In this document: piece by piece, positions 1 to 7,469 of the stretch
Layout: each line of letters starts with the position of its first letter
Numbering within the stretch: the stretch's first letter is position 1
Source: CAWEQO01 sp963811225
GTDB lineage: Bacteria; Chloroflexota; Anaerolineae; Anaerolineales; Anaerolineaceae
DNA length: 64,000 bases
Reading direction: 5' to 3'
Assembly: GCA_963811225.1 (NCBI GenBank)
Contig: CAWEQO010000012.1
Span: 186,001 to 250,000, forward strand
The notes under the pieces: generated by a model
What the model was told of the DNA's origin: nothing
Database searches by the model: none
Seen by the model: only the letters and a program-made list of their open reading frames with translations
Translations under genes and position numbers: made by a program

Positions 1-393
1 GTCGATACCGGAGACGACGTTGTAGCCTTCTTTAAAAGGGCCCCCACCAGAAGCGCAAGCGCCCATGGCGATCACGTACTTGGGCTCGGGCATCTGGTTG
101 AACAGCCGCACGATGGTCGGCACCATCTTCTTGGTCACCGTGCCGGAGACAATCATCACGTCCGCCTGCCTGGGGCTGGGGCGCATAACCTCCATGCCGA
201 AGCGTGAGAAGTCGTAGCGGCTGGCGGCCGTCGCGATCATCTCGATCGCGCAGCAGGCCAGGCCGAACATCAGCGGCCATAGGGAACTGCGCCGGCTCCA
301 GTTGTAGATGCGGTCGAGTTGCGTGATGGCCACCTGCCCGCTCATCTCCGCTGGGATTTCATATCCGGGAATATTCAATTCATCAGGACTCAT
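1..393 (-). CDS. nuoB: NADH-quinone oxidoreductase subunit B, 3' end cut by window edge
   Basis: Subunit B of respiratory complex I carries the terminal [4Fe-4S] cluster N2 at the quinone-facing end of the hydrophilic arm. The visible 131 residues contain the adjacent cysteine pair (GLACCAIEM) and the GACASGG segment that supplies another cluster ligand; the fourth ligand would lie past the window edge. The ATG at 391-393 is preceded by an AGAGG stretch at a rather long distance; a second in-frame Met lies 16 codons in. The gene runs out of the window at its 3' end, so the rest of a nuo operon presumably follows there. Family assignment is firm; the start is moderately sure. Confidence 0.93.
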   Translation of the reverse strand, partial: MSPDELNIPGYEIPAEMSGQVAITQLDRIYNWSRRSSLWPLMFGLACCAIEMIATAASRYDFSRFGMEVMRPSPRQADVMIVSGTVTKKMVPTIVRLFNQMPEPKYVIAMGACASGGGPFKEGYNVVSGID

Positions 394-563
394 CTTCGAA
401 CTTGCCTCTTCGAAACCAAAAGGTCGGAGTTTTCAAGCCCTCACCACCCATCCCTGGGTCAACCCTGCAACGATCTATGCGGATTTCGAGTGAAGGCTAG
501 ATCCGTCACACCTATTCTATCATGGCCGCCGCAGGCGTCAAGCAGGATTTAAACAAATATATT

Positions 564-594
564 TTGGTTTAATTGCGCCAATTGGCAGTATAAT
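564..594 (+). promoter_or_regulatory. promoter giving a probable leaderless mRNA
   Basis: A perfect TATAAT lies at 589-594, only six bases before the ATG at 601, so transcription should start at or next to the A of the start codon. A TTGGTT at 564-569 is a weak -35 with a 19-bp spacer. No Shine-Dalgarno sequence could fit between the -10 box and the ATG. Confidence 0.6.
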
Positions 595-600
595 GGACGC

Positions 601-1224
601 ATGAGCGAGGACACTCAAACCCGGATCATCGAATACCTGCAGAAAAACCAGTCGGCCACCGCCGCCGAGCTGGCGCAGGCCCTGATGGTAACCAAAGGCG
701 ACGTACAGTATCACCTCAAGCTGCTGAAACAAGTAGGGACCATCCGGCGCCTGGCGCAAACCGTGCAGCGTAAAAGTCGCGGCCGCCCGAGCCTGCTCTT
801 CCAGTTGTCGCCGCTGTCTCAGCCGGATAACCTGGCCGGGCTGGCGTCTGCACTGCTGGAGGCGCTTCTCCCCACGACAGCCGCAGAACTTGATGAAGCC
901 CAGACTGCCGCCTTCGACCGGCTGGCATCAGCGCTGTTCGGCTCCCCGGAACTCCTGCCCAGCCTGACCCAAACCCTCAACCAGGTAGTTGCCAGGCTCA
1001 ACCGCTACCCCTACCAGGCTCGCTGGGAAGCCCGCCGGGTGGGGCCGTGCATCCTGCTCAAGAACTGCCCATATGCGCAAATCCTGCCCGAGCATCCCGA
1101 ACTGTGCCGGTTGGACCTGCACGCCTTGCAGCTGCTTCTGCAGCGCCCCGTGCAAATAGATGCCCGCATTGACTTCCAGCGCCCTTCCAGCGCCTGCGTC
1201 TTCCGTGTCTCCGCCACCCCCTGA
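601..1224 (+). CDS. SufR-like HTH transcriptional regulator with C-terminal cysteine cluster
   Basis: This 207-residue protein starts with a winged helix-turn-helix of the ArsR/DeoR type (about residues 5-65, with the wing around KSRGRPS). Its C-terminal half carries four cysteines, C150, C156, C169 and C199, in the arrangement typical of the COG2345 family, to which the iron-sulfur biogenesis repressor SufR belongs. The spacing differs from that of classical SufR, so Fe-S binding is an inference. No suf genes are in the window; the only Fe-S related neighbour is nuoB, divergently transcribed 200 bp away. The ATG follows a TATAAT box by six bases, so the mRNA is probably leaderless. The 207-bp gap to nuoB holds both promoters and no other gene. 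Confidence 0.8.
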   Translation: MSEDTQTRIIEYLQKNQSATAAELAQALMVTKGDVQYHLKLLKQVGTIRRLAQTVQRKSRGRPSLLFQLSPLSQPDNLAGLASALLEALLPTTAAELDEAQTAAFDRLASALFGSPELLPSLTQTLNQVVARLNRYPYQARWEARRVGPCILLKNCPYAQILPEHPELCRLDLHALQLLLQRPVQIDARIDFQRPSSACVFRVSATP

Positions 1225-1358
1225 CGGAAATGATCTGTTTTTCGTGGCGGGATGTAGATTGATCCAAAAACACCAATCCCTGATCCCAATCGTCGGATTT
1301 CCTCTTCCTTTATGTTATATTTTTAACAGCAGGGGAATAGACATCAAGGAGATATCCG

Positions 1359-2591
1359 ATGGCGGACTGGAAAGAAATCCTCAATCAGATCGCATACAAC
1401 GCCGAGACACAGTTCGATCGCTTGAAATACCGCATGGCCTACGCCTTGGGCGGCTTCGGCCCAATTAAAATCGTGCCTTATAACGGTTTTGGTAACTCTG
1501 AGAAGGTCTATTTGCAAGGCAGGGTGCTGCAAGATCAAGGCATTACCCCGGCCAGCGACAACGACACCGTCTGGGATAATCTCGTGAACATGTACAAGCG
1601 CTTCGAGAGCGATGAAATTCCCTTTGCCCGGTTGATGGCGCGCTTCTACGATCAAGAGCAAGAGATCAAAACCGATGAAGAAGGAATGTTCGAGGTCAGC
1701 TTCCAGCCGGATGGGTCTCTGCCTGAAGAACCCCTCTGGCATCCGATCAAGCTGACCCTGCTGGCTCCCGAGCCTAAGGAGTTCCGAGCCCCGGTACAGG
1801 CGACCGGCGAGGTGCTGGTGCCGCCGGAAGGCGCAGAATTTACCGTAATCTCGGATCTAGACGATACCGTCGTGCTAACCGATGCGCTGCATTTGCTGGA
1901 AATGGCCCGTAACATTTTCCTCGCCAACGCCCGCAGCCGGCTGGCTTTCCCCGGCGTGGCGGCTTTCTATCGCGCCCTGCTGCATGGCTCAAAAGGCAAG
2001 GCCATCAACCCGCTCTTCTACGTCTCCAGCAGCCCCTGGAATCTCTACGATTTGCTGGTCGAGTTCTTCCACCTCCACGATATTCCCATCGGGCCGGTCC
2101 TGTTCTTACGCAATTGGGGCATCACGGAAGACGAAGTGCTGCCCGTGAAGAACAAGGCTTATAAACTGAAACGTATCCGCCAAATCCTTGACACCTACAA
2201 GGACCTGCCCTTCATTCTGATCGGTGACAGCGGCCAGGAAGATCCGGAGATCTACTACCAGGTGGTGTCGGAGTATCCTGGGCGCATTCTGGCGGTTTAT
2301 ATCCGCAACGTGAGCGTCGACCTGAAGAGACCTGAAGCCATCCGCGAGCTGGCTAAGAAAGTGCTGGAGGCCGGCAGCACGATGATCCTGGCAGACGACA
2401 CGCTGGCGTTCGCCAAACACGCTGTCGAACAGGGCTGGATCCTGGCAGACACCCTGGACGAGATCGCTGCCGAGGTGGAGAAGGACAAAGCCCCACCATC
2501 CCCGTTGGAAAAGCTGATGGGGGAGGAAGGCAAAAAGGAAGCGCCGCCGGAAATCGTGATTAAAAACAAAGACAACCAGGAAGAGGAGTAA
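1359..2591 (+). CDS. App1-family (DUF2183) phosphatase
   Basis: The 410-residue product belongs to the HAD-like App1/DUF2183 family, named after the yeast phosphatidate phosphatase App1. The catalytic DLDDT motif is at residues 166-170 inside a strand-loop context (VISDLDDTV), and a later IGDSGQEDPE segment provides the family's distal acidic motif. The N-terminal 150 residues resemble the beta-sandwich part that precedes the catalytic domain in bacterial relatives. No signal peptide is visible, so it is probably cytoplasmic; lipid phosphatase activity is inferred from family only. A good AAGGAGAT Shine-Dalgarno precedes the ATG. The acidic C-terminus (ending EEE) is encoded inside the large inverted repeat at 2580-2675. 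Confidence 0.8.
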   Translation: MADWKEILNQIAYNAETQFDRLKYRMAYALGGFGPIKIVPYNGFGNSEKVYLQGRVLQDQGITPASDNDTVWDNLVNMYKRFESDEIPFARLMARFYDQEQEIKTDEEGMFEVSFQPDGSLPEEPLWHPIKLTLLAPEPKEFRAPVQATGEVLVPPEGAEFTVISDLDDTVVLTDALHLLEMARNIFLANARSRLAFPGVAAFYRALLHGSKGKAINPLFYVSSSPWNLYDLLVEFFHLHDIPIGPVLFLRNWGITEDEVLPVKNKAYKLKRIRQILDTYKDLPFILIGDSGQEDPEIYYQVVSEYPGRILAVYIRNVSVDLKRPEAIRELAKKVLEAGSTMILADDTLAFAKHAVEQGWILADTLDEIAAEVEKDKAPPSPLEKLMGEEGKKEAPPEIVIKNKDNQEEE

Positions 2592-2675
2592 ATCATCGTA
2601 TGCGCAGCTGCTCCGGGAGTGGGGCCGTGACGCCACTCCCGGAGCAGCTGCGTATACGATGATTTACTCCTCTTC
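2580..2675. repeat. 43-bp-arm inverted repeat spanning both convergent stop codons; bidirectional terminator
   Basis: The arms 2580-2622 and 2633-2675 are reverse complements except for one position, separated by a 10-base loop. The left arm contains the last codons and stop of the App1-like gene (2589-2591) and the right arm those of the DUF2254 gene (2664-2666), so both proteins end in Glu-Glu-Glu-stop. A transcript from either side would fold into a very long hairpin. There is no T-run outside the stem. Confidence 0.85.
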
Positions 2676-4016
2676 TTCCATGTGGAGATAGTCTTCCCCA
2701 ATCACCCCCATGACCGTCAAGTAGCGCTCCTCAATATCCTCCCGGTCCCACTCCTCGGGCACCGAATCCAGACTGCTGCGCCAAATCATCTCGGCCTGGC
2801 GCTGCAGCGGTCGCAGCTTATCAGCATCACGGGTATGCGTGGCGATCACGGCGATCGTCTCCAGCAGGCGGATGGTCACCGCCACATCCGAGCGTCCGTG
2901 CTGCCGGATCTGATCGAAAGCCGAGTCGGTGATACCACCGAACGTGACCGGATAGGTCAGCAGGCGCAAGTTTCCCTCATCGTCGTAGCGATAGGCCGAG
3001 GGAATGCTGCGCTCCGCCAGCTTGGAGAGGCCGACCCCCAGCCGATCGATGCAAGACATGGCCGTAAAGGGATCGTTGATACCGGGCGACAGTGCGCGCA
3101 CCGCCACCTCGACCAGCTGGCTAACCGCCAGCTCGATGTCTTGTCCGTGCAGGCGGTGGATGCCAAGGATAAAGGCATCCTTGATGCGCTCGTCCATCAA
3201 TTCCTCATAGCTCTTTCCCGGCCACACTCGCACCAGGTCGCTTCCGGCTTTTATGAAATGCCCGGGACGGCTTTCTATCTGGATGATCAAGTCCTTCGCC
3301 TTCGCTAAATTGGTCAGCGCTTCGTAGTCGATGGTTTGCAAGTACCCGCTGCTGGTCGCTTCCACCGAATGTGAACCGGCGGCAAAATTTTCTGGCACAA
3401 CTTCTTCCACCCGCAGCCGCCACTCCCGCCAGTGGAAGGTCTCCTTCTTCGGATACAGCCGGTCAATGGCCTCTTCCAGGTCCGAACCGACCATGGCAAC
3501 CACACTTTCCGCACTGATGGAGGTGGAAACGTGGTGAATAAAGTAAATCAGTACGCCCAAACTGGCGATCGCCAACCCAATCGCAACCGTCACCGAGAGG
3601 TAGGGGATGAAGTGGCCTTCGCTGGTATCGCGAACCACTCGCAGGATCAATAAACAGTACATGAACGTGGCGATGAAGGTTCCCAGAGTGATTTGGTTGC
3701 CGGTGTCGCGCATGAAGTTGCGCAGCAGGCGTGGTCCAAACTGAGATGTCGAGTTAGCCAGGGCTGCGATGGTGATCGAGAAGGTCACGCCGGCCACTGT
3801 GATCATCGAGCCGGCGACCATCGAGAGCAACGCCCTCGCTCCCTGCGCCCCACCTGTATAGATCCATAAGAAAGCCTGTATCGTCTGCAATTTATAGGTT
3901 GTATCCATCCGGATCGTAACCAGCGCCAACAGAACCGACATGATCACCATGAAGGATGGCAGCACCCAAAAATTTGCGCGCAGTCTTTCAATAAAATTCG
4001 TAAGACGATCTCTCAT
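2664..4016 (-). CDS. DUF2254 family predicted membrane protein
   Basis: The 450-residue protein matches the DUF2254 family: two N-terminal membrane helices (about residues 18-36 and 60-85), the conserved motif around STSQFGPRLLRNF, two further helices (about 110-130 and 140-165), then a soluble domain of about 280 residues containing the conserved LSPGINDPFTA segment. Function is unknown. The ATG at 4014-4016 has no Shine-Dalgarno; a TATTAT element (4023-4028, minus strand) ends six bases upstream, again consistent with a leaderless transcript. It converges on the App1-like gene through the shared inverted repeat. Confidence 0.85.
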   Translation of the reverse strand: MRDRLTNFIERLRANFWVLPSFMVIMSVLLALVTIRMDTTYKLQTIQAFLWIYTGGAQGARALLSMVAGSMITVAGVTFSITIAALANSTSQFGPRLLRNFMRDTGNQITLGTFIATFMYCLLILRVVRDTSEGHFIPYLSVTVAIGLAIASLGVLIYFIHHVSTSISAESVVAMVGSDLEEAIDRLYPKKETFHWREWRLRVEEVVPENFAAGSHSVEATSSGYLQTIDYEALTNLAKAKDLIIQIESRPGHFIKAGSDLVRVWPGKSYEELMDERIKDAFILGIHRLHGQDIELAVSQLVEVAVRALSPGINDPFTAMSCIDRLGVGLSKLAERSIPSAYRYDDEGNLRLLTYPVTFGGITDSAFDQIRQHGRSDVAVTIRLLETIAVIATHTRDADKLRPLQRQAEMIWRSSLDSVPEEWDREDIEERYLTVMGVIGEDYLHMEEEE

Positions 4017-4057
4017 ATATTAATAATACCATCTGCAACATTGAAGCGGGCTCTTCT

Positions 4058-4087
4058 TTGACTATTCTGGTAGACATATCGTATAAT
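4058..4087 (+). promoter_or_regulatory. sigma-70-type promoter for the DUF1328 gene
   Basis: TTGACT at 4058-4063 and TATAAT at 4082-4087 are separated by 18 bp. Transcription would start near 4094 and give a leader of about 70 nt with an AGGAGG Shine-Dalgarno. Confidence 0.75.
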
Positions 4088-4166
4088 TAGGTTAAGGGGA
4101 AATTAATCATCAAAGTGAGCAAAGCAGCTGTTTATCCGATTTTTATAATTGCATAGGAGGTATACA

Positions 4167-4346
4167 ATGAGTTTGCTTGGTTGGGCGATCGTAGCCTTTG
4201 TCGTCGCGCTCATCGCTGGAGCCTTTGGCTTCACCGGCGTTGCGCGCGGGGCCGCCACGGTTGCAAGATGGCTGTTCGGCCTATTTATCCTGATCGCAGT
4301 CATTCTTCTGATCCTGGCGCTGCTTGGAATTAGCTTGATTGCATAA
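4167..4346 (+). CDS. DUF1328 (YtjA-type) small membrane protein
   Basis: This 59-residue protein consists almost entirely of two hydrophobic helices (about residues 4-24 and 33-57) with the central GFTGVARGAA segment typical of DUF1328/YtjA proteins. The family is widespread and of unknown function, often linked to stress conditions. The chosen ATG has AGGAGG at 4155-4160 and a suitable spacer; upstream in-frame starts have no such signal. It is a single-gene transcript with a consensus promoter and a hairpin after the stop. Confidence 0.85.
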   Translation: MSLLGWAIVAFVVALIAGAFGFTGVARGAATVARWLFGLFILIAVILLILALLGISLIA

Positions 4347-4360
4347 AAACGCCACGACGA

Positions 4361-4398
4361 ACAGTGCCCTTTGGCGCGTGATGGCCAAAGGGCACTGT
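4361..4398 (+). terminator. hairpin terminator after DUF1328 gene
   Basis: A perfect 15-bp stem (4361-4375 with 4384-4398) and an 8-base loop lie 14 bases after the stop codon. No T-run follows. Confidence 0.6.
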
Positions 4399-4535
4399 GA
4401 TCTTAACCGCACGAGTTGATTTTTTAATCTAGTGCCCTTACAATCATTAAAAGTCCTCCGCCATTATCAAGGAGGGCCAATCTAGCCAAGGATCGTAACA
4501 AACAAAAGATTGCAGCAGGATAGGGGTGAGATTTT

Positions 4536-5876
4536 ATGAGTAAAATCGAGAAGATTGAAAAACGCAGCGGGGCCGTCGTCGACTTCAACCCAGACCGGAT
4601 TACCAACGCCATTTACCGGGCGGCCGTAGCGGTTGGCGGGCGTGACAGGGAAACCGCCGAAAACCTGTCACAGCAGGTGGTAGAAACGCTGGAGGAGCGC
4701 ACGCCGCCCGGCAAGGTTCCTACCGTCGAAGAGATCCAGGACATCGTCGAAAAGGTGTTGATCGAAAACGGGCACGCCAAGGTCGCCAAGGCATACATCC
4801 TCTATCGCGCCGAACGCGCCGAGCGCCGCCAGGAGCGCGCCGCACTCGCCGCCCGGCCATCCGAAAACATCCCTTGGGCCAAGATCTGGCACGTGCTGGA
4901 TTGGGCCGTCGATCACAACGTCAACACTGTCGAGGCCTACAACCGGCGCATCGAGCAGGGGCAGGCGAAGGAGGTGGTTTCAGAAGCTGAAGCGGCTTAC
5001 AACGTCGATGTTGAAAACGCAGCCGAGCTGATTGTCCAGCGCCGGGATGAGCTGAAGATGGTTATCATCAGCGGCCCCTCTTCTTCTGGAAAAACCACCA
5101 CCACCATCAAAATTGGCCAGCGCCTGAAACGCATGAACATCGAGCTGGTGACCCTGAATGTCGACAACTATTTCTTTGATCTGGAGATGCACCCCAAAGA
5201 CGAATTCGGCGACTACGACTTCGAGACGCCGCAAGCGCTCGACCTGGAGCTGATCAACCAACATCTCAACCGAATGATCCAGGGCGAGACGGTCAAAATC
5301 CCTCGTTACGATTTCAAGACCGGGCACCGTATCGATAATGCCACTCCCATGCGCCTGGAAAAGAACCAGTTCCTGCTGATCGACAGCCTGCACGGACTGT
5401 ATGGGCAGATGACTGAGGGCATCCCGCCTGAGATGATGTTCAAGCTGTACCTGGAACCCCTGATGCAGATGAAGACGGAACAGGGTGAGTATGTGCGCTG
5501 GACCGATATCCGCCTGATCCGGCGTATGCTGCGCGACGCCACCCATCGCGCCTATGACCCCACCCAGACCCTGGAGCACTGGCACTACGTGCGCTCCAGT
5601 GAGCTGCGTAACATCATCCCCTACGCCAGCACAACCGATTACATCGTCAACAGCGCGATGCCTTACGAGCTTTCCATCTACCGTTCTAAGATGATCGACC
5701 AGTTCGCAGAGTGGGCGCAGCGTTATAAAGACGATCCCCTGCGCACCGACGCCTACGAGCGCGCCAGCCGAGTCTTCAACGTACTGCAGCAAGTGACGCC
5801 CATCGAGGATGACTCCATGGTGCCGCAGGACTCGGTGATCCGGGAATTCATCGGCGGCAGTACCTACGAATATTAA
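4536..5876 (+). CDS. ATP-cone / uridine kinase-like P-loop protein
   Basis: The 446-residue product has an N-terminal ATP-cone domain (about residues 4-95), the allosteric nucleotide-binding module best known from ribonucleotide reductases and NrdR, followed by a P-loop kinase domain of the uridine kinase/phosphoribulokinase type. The Walker A motif is GPSSSGKT (K186), and the region DNYFFD, with PRYDFKTGHR further on, matches the nucleoside-binding part of uridine kinases. A role in nucleotide salvage or sensing, allosterically tuned by ATP/dATP, is inferred. The ATG follows a GGGGTGAG Shine-Dalgarno. It is monocistronic, bounded by terminators on both sides. Confidence 0.8.
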   Translation: MSKIEKIEKRSGAVVDFNPDRITNAIYRAAVAVGGRDRETAENLSQQVVETLEERTPPGKVPTVEEIQDIVEKVLIENGHAKVAKAYILYRAERAERRQERAALAARPSENIPWAKIWHVLDWAVDHNVNTVEAYNRRIEQGQAKEVVSEAEAAYNVDVENAAELIVQRRDELKMVIISGPSSSGKTTTTIKIGQRLKRMNIELVTLNVDNYFFDLEMHPKDEFGDYDFETPQALDLELINQHLNRMIQGETVKIPRYDFKTGHRIDNATPMRLEKNQFLLIDSLHGLYGQMTEGIPPEMMFKLYLEPLMQMKTEQGEYVRWTDIRLIRRMLRDATHRAYDPTQTLEHWHYVRSSELRNIIPYASTTDYIVNSAMPYELSIYRSKMIDQFAEWAQRYKDDPLRTDAYERASRVFNVLQQVTPIEDDSMVPQDSVIREFIGGSTYEY

Positions 5877-5890
5877 GGCGGTTGCTGTTA

Positions 5891-5932
5891 AACAGGAGAA
5901 GCAGGTCGTAAATGCGACTTGCTTCTCCTGTT
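5891..5932 (+). terminator. terminator after the ATP-cone kinase gene
   Basis: An 18-bp stem with one G-U pair and a six-base loop starts 14 bases after the stop and is followed by a short T-rich stretch. Confidence 0.8.
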
Positions 5933-5961
5933 TTCTAAAGAATGATAGAGGGGCCATACGA

Positions 5962-6057
5962 AAGCAGGCAGGCGATCAGCAGCCGTGCTGAAACACCGGC
6001 TTCCATCGCTGCCAAAACAGGATCCCCGATCCTGTTCCCTCCGGTTTCTACCTGCTT
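5962..6057 (+). other. candidate structured RNA element upstream of the GNAT gene
   Basis: Between the previous terminator and the GNAT gene the sequence can fold into a three-way junction. P1 pairs 5962-5968 with 6051-6057 (7 bp). P2 pairs 5969-5976 with 6005-6011 (one bulge) and is topped by a perfect 5-bp hairpin at 5977-5990. P3 is a perfect 9-bp hairpin at 6016-6036. I do not recognise it as a known riboswitch class. It may equally be a chance fold or part of the GNAT 5' leader. Confidence 0.35.
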
Positions 6058-6127
6058 GCAGTTGTCATAAATAGGTATATCATAAGGATATCGGTACTTG
6101 GAAATCAGGGTTCACTTTGGAGGGCCA

Positions 6128-7246
6128 ATGGATCGTTCCTTCTCGCTCTTTGCTCAAGAAGAGTATTCCAAGGTACGCAGCCTGTTCGAAAACTGGGAAT
6201 ACCACCTTGCGCCGCTCTCGGTGCTTGGCTGCATGGCGCCCGGGCAGGTCTACGTGGATCATTCCGCTGCTCCCACTGCGGCGCTGGTCGTCACCGGGCA
6301 TCGCTATCACCTGGTCGGAGACGCCAACAACGCCGGATTCAACCAGGGATTGCGGCAGCTGCTGGTGGAAACATTACCCAGGCAAATGACCGGCCTCGAA
6401 GATATGTACATGCTGTACTACGCCCACCCAGGCTGGGAGGCGGCAATCGAAACCGCCTTGAAAGGCCGCGACCCCATTCAGGGCCGGCGCCACGTGTACA
6501 GCTTCCAGGCCTTCAATCAAACCTGGAGGCAGAGCTTACCGTCCGATTTCGAAATCCATCGCGTCAAACCAGAGCTGCTGCAAGAACGGAAGCTGAAGCA
6601 TGTTGACGAGTTAGAGGAAGAGATGCTCTCCGAGGCCGCCAGCCTGGAGGAATTCTTCAAGAACCGCTTCGGTATTTGCATCACCCATTATGATGAAATT
6701 GTTAGCTGGTGCCTTTCCGAATACAACTGCGGCGAGGGCTGCGAGATCGGCATCGCCACGGTGCCGGAATACCGCCGTCAAGGTCTGGCGACCGCGGCAG
6801 CCAGTGCCCTGGTCGAAAAAGCGCATGCCCGCGGGCTCAACCGGGTTGGCTGGCACTGCTGGTCCGGCAACCAGCCCTCGGTATCTACCGCCTTACGTGC
6901 CGGCTTCAAGCTGGACCAGGAGTACCAGGTCTACTACGGCTGGTTCAACCCGGTCACTAACCTGGCTGCCAACGGCAACATGCGCTTCTGGAACGCCGAA
7001 CATCAACAAGCCGTCGAGTGGTATGAGCGCGCCTTTGCTGCGGGAGACCCGCCGGTTTGGGCCTATTGGAACGCAGCCTGCGCCAACGCCGAAGCAGGCC
7101 GCAGCGACGCTGCCATCCGCTGCCTGAAAACAGCCTTGCAGAGGGGCGTCGTTGATCTCGACAGCCTGCTGTCTAACGAACACTTGAAGAGCCTGCGCGA
7201 TACCGTTGAATGGCAGGATATTGTGAACATCCTGGGAGAAGGATAA
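6128..7246 (+). CDS. GNAT family N-acetyltransferase
   Basis: The 372-residue protein resembles the GNAT_acetyltran family (PF12746-like). Residues about 200-275 hold the GNAT core with acetyl-CoA loop RRQGLATAAA and the downstream helix around NQPSVSTALRAGF. The N-terminal 190 residues are the family-specific domain. The C-terminal 90 residues look like a short TPR-like helical module, which is unusual. The substrate is unknown. The ATG at 6128 is chosen because GGAGGG (6119-6124) sits just upstream; an in-frame TTG at 6098 would add ten residues. A candidate folded RNA precedes it. Confidence 0.75.
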   Translation: MDRSFSLFAQEEYSKVRSLFENWEYHLAPLSVLGCMAPGQVYVDHSAAPTAALVVTGHRYHLVGDANNAGFNQGLRQLLVETLPRQMTGLEDMYMLYYAHPGWEAAIETALKGRDPIQGRRHVYSFQAFNQTWRQSLPSDFEIHRVKPELLQERKLKHVDELEEEMLSEAASLEEFFKNRFGICITHYDEIVSWCLSEYNCGEGCEIGIATVPEYRRQGLATAAASALVEKAHARGLNRVGWHCWSGNQPSVSTALRAGFKLDQEYQVYYGWFNPVTNLAANGNMRFWNAEHQQAVEWYERAFAAGDPPVWAYWNAACANAEAGRSDAAIRCLKTALQRGVVDLDSLLSNEHLKSLRDTVEWQDIVNILGEG

Positions 7247-7363
7247 CTTCCAACGCGTTGCACCTCCCAGGCAGCAGCCGTCCTATACCGCCGCTGCTGG
7301 GCAGCTACAGCAAAGTAACAAATTTGATGGTTCAATTGAAATGGATAACTTATCCACTCTCTG

Positions 7364-7369
7364 TATAAT
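7364..7369 (+). promoter_or_regulatory. -10 box for the YfhO-like gene pair
   Basis: A perfect TATAAT lies about 95 bases before the GTG start of the first membrane-protein gene, but no good -35 is visible at standard spacing. The intergenic stretch 7247-7469 holds nothing else apart from a short GC-rich hairpin after the GNAT stop. Confidence 0.5.
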
Positions 7370-7469
7370 GGTAATATTCCCTTATCGATAACCCACTGGT
7401 AGTAACGGTTTTTCCAATCGCTTATCACACCCTTTCAAGCCAAAACATGGTGGAAAGGAACAACGCGCA

